Of a DNA stretch of 64,000 bases, positions 57,678-64,000 are shown piece after piece. The position numbers and the translations under genes are program-made. Below the pieces are notes generated by a model that was not told where the DNA came from, did no database searches, and saw only the letters and a list, made by a program, of their open reading frames with translations. Where the stretch lies: positions 425,640 through 489,639 of the forward strand of contig NZ_JAGMUJ010000161.1 of assembly GCF_019049255.1 (NCBI RefSeq). Reading direction: 5' to 3'. The DNA is from Streptomyces sp. AC558_RSS880 (GTDB lineage Bacteria; Actinomycetota; Actinomycetes; Streptomycetales; Streptomycetaceae). Each line of letters starts with the position of its first letter. Within the stretch, counting starts at the first letter, position 1.

Positions 57678-58319
57678 ATGTCGCGCAGGAGAACTCTCGG
57701 CTCGAAGAAGAAGCTCGCGCTGCTGCTGAGCGCCGCGACGGTGGCGGGAGGCGGGGCCTTCGTCATGGCGAACACGTCGAACGCGGCGCCGCCGGCCACC
57801 ACCAGGTCGGCGGCGGAGTCGACCGTCTGCCAGGGTCTCGCCACCGCGCTCGGCAACAACCAGAAGTTCATCGAGGGCCAGCGGGCCGCCCCCGACGCGC
57901 AGTCCGAGGCGCGGATCGCCAACCGCGAGGCGGTCATCGCCCAGATCCAGCGCCAGCAGGAGGCGTCCGGGTGCACGGTGGGGGAGTCGGCTCAGGACTC
58001 CCAGGCCGCGCGGCCGGAGCAGCCCGCTCCCTCGCAGCCGGCCGCGGGTGACCAGGGCGGCCAGGTCTCCGGCGAGCAGGTGTGCACCGGGTCGACCGTC
58101 ACCCTCTCCGGCGAGGACGGCGCCCCGGCCGCGTCCAGCAACCAGTTCCCGGCCGGTACGAAGCTGAAGGTGACCAACCTGGACAACGACAAGTCCACGA
58201 CGGTGGAGGTCACCTCGGTGTCCGGCAGCTGCGTGCTGCTCAACAACGCGGCCTTCGAGCAGGTCCGCGAGGCCGGCAAGTTCCTGATCCGCCGGGCGGT
58301 GATCGAGAAGGTGGGGTGA
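57678..58319 (+). CDS. Secreted protein of unknown function
   Basis: The protein has 213 residues. MSRRRTLGSKKKLALLLSAATVAGGGAFVMANTSNAAPP is a typical signal peptide with cleavage near NAA. A Gln-rich helical stretch, a Pro/Gln/Ala linker (SQAARPEQPAPSQPAAGDQG) and a C-terminal domain of about 85 residues with two cysteine pairs follow. The gene at 63752 encodes a protein with a similar signal region, suggesting a paralogous family. ATG follows AGGAGG. Function not recognised. Confidence 0.82.
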   Translation: MSRRRTLGSKKKLALLLSAATVAGGGAFVMANTSNAAPPATTRSAAESTVCQGLATALGNNQKFIEGQRAAPDAQSEARIANREAVIAQIQRQQEASGCTVGESAQDSQAARPEQPAPSQPAAGDQGGQVSGEQVCTGSTVTLSGEDGAPAASSNQFPAGTKLKVTNLDNDKSTTVEVTSVSGSCVLLNNAAFEQVREAGKFLIRRAVIEKVG

Positions 58320-58441
58320 CGCCCGGGTTCGTCGCGGATTCCCAGGGTCCGCCGCTCCCCCACCGGGGCGGCGGACCCGCCCGCGTCCCCCGCGACCGGG
58401 CACGCGTGCTCACACGGCGGGGCGGCACACGGCGGTGTCAG

Positions 58442-58479
58442 GTAACACGGGGTTCACATTCGGGCAATGGCCGGGAAAT
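58442..58479 (+). promoter_or_regulatory. GlnR boxes upstream of glnII
   Basis: Four half-sites with 11-bp spacing: GTAAC (58442), TTCAC (58453), GCAAT (58464) and GAAAT (58475). They fit the GlnR consensus less tightly than the glnA boxes. The start codon is 101 bases downstream. Confidence 0.8.
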
Positions 58480-58579
58480 CGCCTGTTGACAGGCTGCGGG
58501 CATCGACGGCGGCGCCCCAGTGCCGCAGCGCCGCAGCACCCGCACAAGCGCCCAGACCCACCCCCGAAGGATGTGGACC

Positions 58580-59608
58580 GTGAGCTTCAAGGCCGAGTAC
58601 ATCTGGATCGACGGCACCGAGCCGACCGCCAAGCTGCGTTCCAAGACGAAGATCCTGGCCGACGACGCCAAGGGCGCGGAGCTGCCGATCTGGGGCTTCG
58701 ACGGCTCCTCCACCAACCAGGCCAAGGGCCACAACTCCGACCGCGTCCTCAAGCCGGTCTTCGTCTGCCCGGACCCCATCCGCGGCGGTGACGACGTCCT
58801 GGTGCTGTGCGAGGTCCTGAACACGGACATGACGCCGCACGAGACCAACACCCGTGCCGCGCTGGCCGAGGTCGCCGAGAAGTTCGCCGCGCAGGAGCCG
58901 ATCTTCGGCATCGAGCAGGAGTACACCTTCTTCAAGGGCGCCCGCCCGCTCGGCTTCCCCGAGGGCGGCTTCCCGGCCGCGCAGGGCGGCTACTACTGCG
59001 GTGTCGGCTCGGACGAGATCTTCGGCCGCGACGTCGTCGAGGCGCACCTGGAGAACTGTCTGAAGGCGGGCCTCGGCATCTCCGGCATCAACGCCGAGGT
59101 CATGCCCGGCCAGTGGGAGTTCCAGGTCGGCCCGCTGGCCCCGCTGGAGGTCTCCGACCAGCTGTGGGTGGCCCGCTGGCTGCTCTACCGCACGGCCGAG
59201 GACTTCGAGGTCTCCGCGACCCTGGACCCCAAGCCGGTCAAGGGCGACTGGAACGGCGCGGGCGCGCACACCAACTTCTCCACCAAGGCGATGCGCGAGG
59301 GCTACGACGCGATCATCACCGCCTGCGAGTCGCTCGGTGAGGGCTCCAAGCCGCTGGACCACGTCAAGAACTACGGCGCCGGCATCGACGACCGCCTCAC
59401 CGGTCTGCACGAGACCGCCCCGTGGAACGAGTACTCCTACGGCGTCTCCGACCGCGGCGCCTCGGTCCGCATCCCGTGGCAGGTCGAGAAGGACGGCAAG
59501 GGCTACATCGAGGACCGCCGTCCGAACGCCAACGTCGACCCGTACGTGGTGACCCGTCTGCTGGTCGACACGTGCTGCACCGCGCTGGAGAAGGCCGGCC
59601 AGGTCTGA
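58580..59608 (+). CDS. glnII: Glutamine synthetase type II
   Basis: The protein has 342 residues, the length of the eukaryote-like GSII found in Streptomyces and rhizobia. Signatures: AEYIWIDGTEPTAKLRSKTKI at the N-terminus, WGFDGSSTNQA, EQEYTFFKG, MPGQWEFQVGP, GAGAHTNFSTKAMR and DRRPNANVDPYVVTRLLVDT. No adenylylation Tyr. The GTG at 58580 follows AAGGA at about eight bases; an ATG at 58571 is possible. With glnA it gives two GlnR-controlled synthetases, known in Streptomyces. Confidence 0.97.
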   Translation: MSFKAEYIWIDGTEPTAKLRSKTKILADDAKGAELPIWGFDGSSTNQAKGHNSDRVLKPVFVCPDPIRGGDDVLVLCEVLNTDMTPHETNTRAALAEVAEKFAAQEPIFGIEQEYTFFKGARPLGFPEGGFPAAQGGYYCGVGSDEIFGRDVVEAHLENCLKAGLGISGINAEVMPGQWEFQVGPLAPLEVSDQLWVARWLLYRTAEDFEVSATLDPKPVKGDWNGAGAHTNFSTKAMREGYDAIITACESLGEGSKPLDHVKNYGAGIDDRLTGLHETAPWNEYSYGVSDRGASVRIPWQVEKDGKGYIEDRRPNANVDPYVVTRLLVDTCCTALEKAGQV

Positions 59609-59622
59609 TCCGTACCGCAGTC

Positions 59623-59666
59623 CGCGCGAGGGCGTCCACCGTGGGGGGGGTGGGCGCCCTCGCGCG
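59623..59666 (+). terminator. glnII terminator
   Basis: An 18-bp stem with one G-T pair and an eight-base G-rich loop follows the glnII stop by 14 bases. Confidence 0.82.
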
Positions 59667-59725
59667 TTGTCCGAGCGGTGGAAGAGGGCTCCTGCGGACC
59701 GCGGGTGTCTGCTTCAATGGGGGAC

Positions 59726-59848
59726 ATGGCCAGCTTCCGGAAGTACGACGCGACGGGTCGCCGTGACCTCGAGCCGTTCTGGCCCTCCCGTCAGCACCAC
59801 GACTTCGACCGGGTGTGTTGTCGCGCGACGAACGCGCCGGCCCTCTAA
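59726..59848 (+). CDS. Small ORF, candidate leader peptide before a winged-helix gene
   Basis: A 40-residue frame (MASFRKYDATGRRDLEPFWPS then RQHHDFDRVCCRATNAPAL) opens with ATG after GGGGG and ends in TAA. The tail H-x-DF-x-RVCCR recalls the actinobacterial leader peptides whose consecutive Cys codons sense cysteine supply (a pattern like RHVDLxRVxxALCR). A 6-bp hairpin (CCGGCC / GGCCGG, 59864-59878) lies after the stop codon and before the regulator gene. Whether it is a leader peptide or a free small protein is not settled. Confidence 0.5.
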   Translation: MASFRKYDATGRRDLEPFWPSRQHHDFDRVCCRATNAPAL

Positions 59849-59932
59849 CGCCCGGATCCTCTCCCGGCCTTCGGCCGGCGCGAACCGCGTACGTCCCCGA
59901 CGAACCCCTTCGCGCGAAAGAGCTGACGACTC

Positions 59933-60478
59933 ATGGCGACCACCCGTTCCCTGCCCTCCGCCTCCCCTTCCGCCCCTCCCCGGCTGCGCGCCGTCGACCG
60001 GGACGAGGTGGTGACCGTCGCGGACCTGCTGCCGCCGGGCGCCACCTGGCTGCCCGCGCCGCAGAACGCCCTGCCCGTCCTGCCCGGCCGCCCGCCGATG
60101 GTCGGCTACCTGGTGCTGGTCCCCGCCGACCGGCAGCCGCCGTTCCCGGCCGCGGTACCGGAGCCGGCCGGGCACCCCGACGGCGATCCGCTCATCCACG
60201 TCGACACCACACAGCGCACCGCACACGTCGACGGACGGCAACTCGACCTCACCTACCTGGAGTTCGAGCTGCTCGCCCACCTCGTGGCGCACCCGGGCCG
60301 GGTGCACACCCGGGACCACCTGGTCGGCACGGTGTGGGGCTACGGCCATGTCGGCGACGGCCGTACCGTCGACGTCCACATCGCCCGGCTGCGCCGCAAA
60401 CTGGGCGCCGGGCACCGGGACACGATCCGCACGGTGCGCCGGGTCGGCTACAAGTACGTTCCGCCGGCGGGGCGCTGA
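59933..60478 (+). CDS. Orphan winged-helix transcriptional regulator (OmpR/PhoB-type DNA-binding domain)
   Basis: The protein has 181 residues. Residues 1-90 have no receiver domain signature (no DD pocket, no phospho-Asp or Lys), only a Pro-rich unstructured region and a small folded part (MVGYLVLVPADRQPP). Residues 95-178 are an OmpR-type winged helix with LTYLEFELLAHLVAHPGRVHTRDHLVGTVWGYGHVGDGRTVDVHIARLRRKLG and TVRRVGYKYVP. Without a receiver it is an orphan regulator. Location between glnII and the next epimerase suggests nothing firm about its targets. ATG at 59933, weak GAAAGAG ribosome site. Confidence 0.88.
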   Translation: MATTRSLPSASPSAPPRLRAVDRDEVVTVADLLPPGATWLPAPQNALPVLPGRPPMVGYLVLVPADRQPPFPAAVPEPAGHPDGDPLIHVDTTQRTAHVDGRQLDLTYLEFELLAHLVAHPGRVHTRDHLVGTVWGYGHVGDGRTVDVHIARLRRKLGAGHRDTIRTVRRVGYKYVPPAGR

Positions 60479-60551
60479 GCCGGCCCGCGTCCGGTCTGCC
60501 GACAGCAGATTCCCGTTCCCTCACGCCGCCCGGCCGGGCAGAGTCACCGGT

Positions 60552-61559
60552 ATGAGACTTCTGGTGCTGGGTGGTACGGAGTTCGCGGGCCGGGCCGTCG
60601 TCGAGGCGGCCCTCGGGCGGGGCTGGGAGGTGACCGTCTTCCACCGGGGCCGGCACGGGGCCCCGAAGGGCGTGCGGACGCTGCTGGGCGACCGCACCGC
60701 GCCCGACGGTCTGGCCGCGCTCGACGAGGACCCCGGGGAGTGGGACGTCGTGGTCGACACCTGGTCGTCCGCGCCGCGCGCGGTGCGGGACTCGGCGCGG
60801 CTGCTGCGGGGCCGCGCCGGGCGGTACGTGTACGTGTCGAGCTGCTCGGTGTACGACTGGGCCCCGCCCGCCGGGTACACCGAGCGGGCGCCCGTGGTGG
60901 AGGGCGCCTCCGCCGACGCCGACCTCACGGACTACGCGCGGGACAAGCGGGGCGGTGAGCTGGCCGCCGTGGACGCCTTCGGCGCGGACCGGTCGCTGCT
61001 GGTGCGGGCGGGACTGATCCTCGGGCCGTACGAGAACGTGGGCCGGCTGCCCTGGTGGCTGGACCGGATGGCGCGCGGCGGGCCGGTCCTCGCGCCGGGT
61101 CCGCGTGACCTGCCGCTCCAGTACGTCGACGTCCGCGACCTCGCGGAGTGGATCCTCGGGGCGGCGGAGCGGGGGCTGAGCGGGCCGTACAACCTGATCT
61201 CGCCGCAGGGGCACGCCACGATGGGAGAGCTGCTGGAGGCGTGCGCCGGGGTGACCGGGGGCGCGGCCGAGCTGCGGTGGACCGCGCCGGAGGTGATCCT
61301 CGAAGCGGGGATCGAGCCGTGGACGCAGCTGCCGGTCTGGGTGCCGCCGGGCAGCGACCTGCACGACGCGCTGCACTCGGCGGACGTCTCCCGGGCGGTC
61401 GCGGCGGGGCTGCGCTGCCGCCCGGTCGCCGAGACCGTGGCCGACACCTGGGCCTGGCTGAAGGACATCGGCACCGCGCCCCAGCGCCCGGACCGGACCG
61501 TCAAGGGGCTCGATCCTCAGGTGGAGGCGAAGGTGCTGGGGACGCCTCAAGGGGTGTAG
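60552..61559 (+). CDS. NAD-dependent epimerase/dehydratase family (SDR)
   Basis: The protein has 335 residues. The Rossmann motif is RLLVLGGTEFAGRAVVEAALGRGWEV, with active-site-like YVSSCSVYDW in the middle and LPLQYVDVRDLAEWILGAAERG later. The GGTxF variant of the nucleotide loop is typical of a reductase-like SDR subgroup. Substrate unknown. ATG at 60552; no clear Shine-Dalgarno sequence. It lies between the winged-helix gene and a two-component system. Confidence 0.87.
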   Translation: MRLLVLGGTEFAGRAVVEAALGRGWEVTVFHRGRHGAPKGVRTLLGDRTAPDGLAALDEDPGEWDVVVDTWSSAPRAVRDSARLLRGRAGRYVYVSSCSVYDWAPPAGYTERAPVVEGASADADLTDYARDKRGGELAAVDAFGADRSLLVRAGLILGPYENVGRLPWWLDRMARGGPVLAPGPRDLPLQYVDVRDLAEWILGAAERGLSGPYNLISPQGHATMGELLEACAGVTGGAAELRWTAPEVILEAGIEPWTQLPVWVPPGSDLHDALHSADVSRAVAAGLRCRPVAETVADTWAWLKDIGTAPQRPDRTVKGLDPQVEAKVLGTPQGV

Positions 61560-61628
61560 CCAGCACCACCCCCGGAAACGGGGGCCCGGCCCAGTGCCCC
61601 GTCCGTCCGGCTCGACCAGACTGTTGCC

Positions 61629-62894
61629 ATGACCACCGATACGAAGAGCGGCGACATGCGAACCGGGGGGCGGGCCATCGGGCTCGCCGCGATACGAGGG
61701 CTGGCACTCTGCCTGGTGTCGCTGCCGGGGGCGGTGCTGTGCTTCGTGCTGTCCGTCGTGTCCATCGCGCTGATCCCGATCGGGGTCGGCATCGTCACCA
61801 CCCCGTACGTGCTGACGGGCGTGCGGACGTTCGCGAACTGGCGGCGGGTGCTGGCGGCGGAATGGGCCGGGGTGCGGATCCCGCCCTCGTACCGGCCGAT
61901 CCCGCGGGGCGCCAACCCCTGGGGCCGGACGTTCGGGATGCTGGGCGACCCGGCGACCTGGCGGGATCTGGGGTGGCTGCTGGTCGACATGACCTTCGGC
62001 TTCGTCACCGCGCTGCTCCCCCTCGCGCTGCTGGCCTACCCCCTGGAGGGGCTCGCGCTGGCGGCCGGCCTGTGGCGGGTGATGCCCGACGGGTACTGGT
62101 ACGGCTTCGTGCCGGTCTCCGGCCAGGCGTCCGCACTCGGCGCCGGTGCCCTCGCCCTCGTACTGCTGCTCTTCGCGCACTTCTTCTCCGTGCGCCTGCT
62201 GCACGTGCACTTCCTGCTCACGCGGGCCGTCCTCGGCTCGGGCCGGGGTGAGCTGGCCGAGCGGGTGCGGGTGCTGACCGAGACCCGGCGGGACGCCGTG
62301 GACACCTCCGCCGCCGAGCTGCGGCGCATCGAGCGGGACCTGCACGACGGGGCGCAGGCGCGGCTGGTCGCCATGGGCATGGACCTCGGGACGATCGAGG
62401 CGCTGATCGAGAAGGACCCGGCGAAGGCGCGTGAGCTGCTGGCGCACGCCCGGCAGTCCTCCGCCGAGGCGCTGACCGAGCTGCGGGAGCTGGTGCGCGG
62501 CATCCATCCGCCGGTGCTGGCCGAGCGCGGGCTCGGTGACGCGGTGCGGGCGCTGGCGCTGCGGCTGCCGGTGGCCACCGAGGTGACCGTGGAACTGCCG
62601 GGGCGGGCCGAGGCGCCGGTGGAGTCGGCCGCGTACTTCGCGGTGAGCGAGGTGCTCACCAACGCGGTGAAGCACTCCGGCGCGGACCGGATCTGGATCG
62701 ACCTGCATCACGCCGACGGTCATCTGCGGGTGACGGTCACCGACAACGGCAAGGGCGGCGCGGTGATCGGAGCCGGTTCGGGACTGACCGGGGTGGAGCG
62801 GCGACTGGGTACATTCGACGGCGTCCTGGCCGTCAGCAGCCCCGCGGGCGGCCCCACCATGGTCACCATGGAGATGCCTTGCGCGTTGTCCTAG
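61629..62894 (+). CDS. Sensor histidine kinase
   Basis: The protein has 421 residues. Four or more membrane segments (LCLVSLPGAVLCFVLSVVSIALIPIGVGIVTTP and others) with a short PxxP-containing loop form the sensor half, which resembles the actinobacterial DUF4064/sensor-domain kinases. The phospho-acceptor His is in RIERDLHDGAQARLVAMGMDLG; the ATPase domain has VSEVLTNAVKHSGAD and VTDNGKGGAVIGAGSGLTGVERR. ATG at 61629. The next gene overlaps it by 16 bases and encodes its regulator. Confidence 0.93.
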   Translation: MTTDTKSGDMRTGGRAIGLAAIRGLALCLVSLPGAVLCFVLSVVSIALIPIGVGIVTTPYVLTGVRTFANWRRVLAAEWAGVRIPPSYRPIPRGANPWGRTFGMLGDPATWRDLGWLLVDMTFGFVTALLPLALLAYPLEGLALAAGLWRVMPDGYWYGFVPVSGQASALGAGALALVLLLFAHFFSVRLLHVHFLLTRAVLGSGRGELAERVRVLTETRRDAVDTSAAELRRIERDLHDGAQARLVAMGMDLGTIEALIEKDPAKARELLAHARQSSAEALTELRELVRGIHPPVLAERGLGDAVRALALRLPVATEVTVELPGRAEAPVESAAYFAVSEVLTNAVKHSGADRIWIDLHHADGHLRVTVTDNGKGGAVIGAGSGLTGVERRLGTFDGVLAVSSPAGGPTMVTMEMPCALS

Positions 62895-63532
62895 CCGAAG
62901 ACCTGTTCCTGCTGCGCGACGGACTCGTCCGGATGCTCGAAGCGCACGACTTCGAGATCGCGGCGGCCGTGGAGTCCGGGCCCGAGCTGGCCCGGGCGCT
63001 GGCCGAGCTGGAGCCCGACGTCGCCGTGGTCGACGTACGGCTGCCGCCGACGCACACCGACGAGGGGCTGCAGTGCGCGCTGGAGGCGCGCCGCAGGCGG
63101 CCGGGGCTGCCGGTGCTGGTGCTCTCGCAGCACGTGGAGCAGCTGTACGCGCGGGAGCTGCTGGCGGACGGCAGCGGTGGGGTGGGCTATCTGCTGAAGG
63201 ACCGGGTGTTCGACGCGGAGCAGTTCGTGGACGCGGTGCGACGGGTGGCGCAGGGGGGTACGGCGATGGACCCGCAGGTGATCCAGCAGCTGCTGGCACG
63301 GCAGTCGGGCGGTGACCGGCCGCTGGCGCGGCTGACGCCCCGGGAGCTGGAGGTGCTGGAGCTGATGGCGCAGGGGCGGACCAACGCGGCGATCGCGGCC
63401 CGGCTGGTGGTGACGGAACGGGCGATCGCGAAGCACACCGCGAACATCTTCGCCAAACTGGGCCTCGAGGTCTCGGACGACGACAACCGGCGCGTGCTGG
63501 CGGTTCTCGCGTATCTCGACCACGGCCGGTGA
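62879..63532 (+). CDS. Two-component response regulator, LuxR type
   Basis: The protein has 217 residues. The receiver has AEDLFLLRDG, phospho-acceptor Asp in VAVVDVRLPPTHTDEG and Lys in GYLLKDRVFDAEQF. The LuxR domain is LTPRELEVLELMAQGRTNAAIAARLVVTERAIAKHTANIFAKLGL. The TTG start at 62879 lies inside the kinase gene (16-base overlap), giving RVVLAEDL as the family N-terminus; translation is likely coupled to the kinase. Confidence 0.94.
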   Translation: MRVVLAEDLFLLRDGLVRMLEAHDFEIAAAVESGPELARALAELEPDVAVVDVRLPPTHTDEGLQCALEARRRRPGLPVLVLSQHVEQLYARELLADGSGGVGYLLKDRVFDAEQFVDAVRRVAQGGTAMDPQVIQQLLARQSGGDRPLARLTPRELEVLELMAQGRTNAAIAARLVVTERAIAKHTANIFAKLGLEVSDDDNRRVLAVLAYLDHGR

Positions 63533-63751
63533 AACCGGACCCACCGCCCCTTCACTCCGGGTACGCGGTCAACAACTTCCGGTGTTCCAGGGCCTGTTGA
63601 AACCCATGTGACCGTACGGACCTCTCATCGATTTCCGGGACGGGTGAACACCCGTGGGGCGGCTCCCGTACTCAAGGGAGCCGCTTCACTCCTGCCGGGC
63701 CGCTCGACGCCCCGCAAAGGTGCCCCCGTAAGGAAGGTCAAGAGGATTTCC
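63533..63751 (+). other. Intergenic region before the secreted protein gene
   Basis: This 219-bp gap lies between the regulator and a secreted protein gene. It includes GGGTGAACACCC (10-12 bases, partly palindromic) near 63642 and an imperfect GGGCGGCTCCCG / GGAGCCGC hairpin at about 63657-63685 that may end transcription of the two-component operon. Near the right end AAGAGGA serves the following gene. Confidence 0.4.
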
Positions 63752-64000
63752 ATGGGACGCAACACAAGAAAACGCCGTATGCCGCTGGCCACCAAAGTGA
63801 CAGCCGGGGCGGCGGCCCTGGCGCTCGGTGGGGGCGGGCTCGTCTGGGCGAACTTCTACGCCTCGGCACACGAGGACGGAGGCCACCACCGGACGAAGTC
63901 GAGGGGGGCGCAGGTCGCCACGATCAACTGCCCCGACGTCGGCCAGAAGCTGACGAAGGTGCCGAGGCAGGCGCGCCGGGGCGTGGCGAAGGAACTGGCG
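63752..64000 (+). CDS. Secreted protein, N-terminal fragment (partial)
   Basis: The 83 visible residues start MGRNTRKRRMPLATKVTAG with a hydrophobic segment (AAALALGGGGLVWANFYASA) typical of a signal peptide or anchor, then a His/Lys-rich linker and ATINCPDVGQKLTKVP. The gene runs off the right edge. The N-terminus resembles that of the secreted protein at 57678. ATG follows AAGAGGA. The function is not recognised. Confidence 0.8.
   Translation, partial: MGRNTRKRRMPLATKVTAGAAALALGGGGLVWANFYASAHEDGGHHRTKSRGAQVATINCPDVGQKLTKVPRQARRGVAKELA

Larger units (their letters stand above)
59609..59932 (+). other. Intergenic region glnII / winged-helix gene
   Basis: This 324-bp gap holds the glnII terminator, the 40-residue ORF and a small hairpin at 59864-59878. 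No other gene is visible. Confidence 0.5.

Noticed and set aside
1..64000. tRNA, rRNA, CRISPR array, prophage, toxin-antitoxin or defence island
   Set aside because: No cloverleaf, regularly spaced repeats, integrase, phage structural gene or recognised defence gene was found by reading; gene content is mostly conserved core.

Overview
The window is about 73% GC and its genes carry the strong third-position GC bias, GTG starts and GNAT/LuxR/Psp/glutamine-synthetase content of a Streptomyces chromosome arm-proximal core. Paired GSI (glnA) and GSII (glnII) genes with GlnR boxes, a PspA/PspAA pair and an NsdA-like regulator all fit Streptomyces. From memory, the order ctaC - adoK-like - erpA - cobU/T/S - pepA - lpd/E2 - TIGR01777 epimerase - lipB - lipA - DUF4191 - RDD - glnA also resembles the Mycobacterium tuberculosis block Rv2200c-Rv2220, so most of this is conserved actinobacterial core DNA rather than an island.

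Layout. 0-1 kb: start of ctaD and ctaC (aa3 oxidase), minus strand. 1.3-8 kb: cysteine desulfurase-TusA fusion, adenosine/sugar kinase, a large membrane-anchored secreted protein, erpA and nadA. 8-13.3 kb: RND transporter with its histidine kinase and response regulator. 13.4-16.7 kb: PspAA/PspA stress proteins with an IS200/IS605 relic wedged between them, DUF3043 and a methyltransferase. 16.8-22.6 kb: cobalamin lower-loop assembly (MBL-CobU fusion, CobT, CobS) with membrane and methyltransferase genes. 22.6-25.4 kb: a second cytochrome oxidase subunit I and a GH114 lipoprotein. 25.7-35.4 kb: pepA, lpd, E2 acyltransferase, a collagen-like secreted protein, a GntR regulator and aceE (pyruvate dehydrogenase). 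35.5-44.5 kb: WYL regulator, DUF4240, PGRP amidase, MarP-like protease, GNAT, epimerase, FAD oxidoreductase and NsdA-like regulator. 44.7-50.6 kb: lipB, lipA, small proteins, DUF4191, RDD and glnA. 50.6-56.5 kb: ABC transporter with a two-component system. 56.6-64 kb: hypothetical, ArsC-like, secreted protein, glnII, a small Cys-Cys ORF plus winged-helix regulator, epimerase, a third two-component system, and the start of a secreted protein.

The genes combine into a few themes: lipoylation (lipA/lipB) with the lipoyl-dependent pyruvate dehydrogenase (aceE, E2, lpd); Fe-S/sulfur trafficking (Csd-TusA, ErpA) with the Fe-S enzymes NadA and LipA; GlnR-controlled ammonium assimilation; cobalamin assembly; and three histidine kinase/response regulator pairs, two of them next to exporters.

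The least expected signals are non-coding. They are an orphan IS200/IS605 right-end (omega-RNA-like) relic abutting the pspA stop codon, matching TGATC...GATCA palindromes upstream of aceE and in the collagen-like/GntR divergent region, a TACT-N8-AGTA inverted repeat at the RND promoter, three GTCA-N4-GAC motifs at the nadA promoter, a candidate cysteine leader peptide before the winged-helix gene, and two dispersed intergenic repeat families. I saw no tRNA, rRNA, CRISPR array, prophage or biosynthetic cluster.
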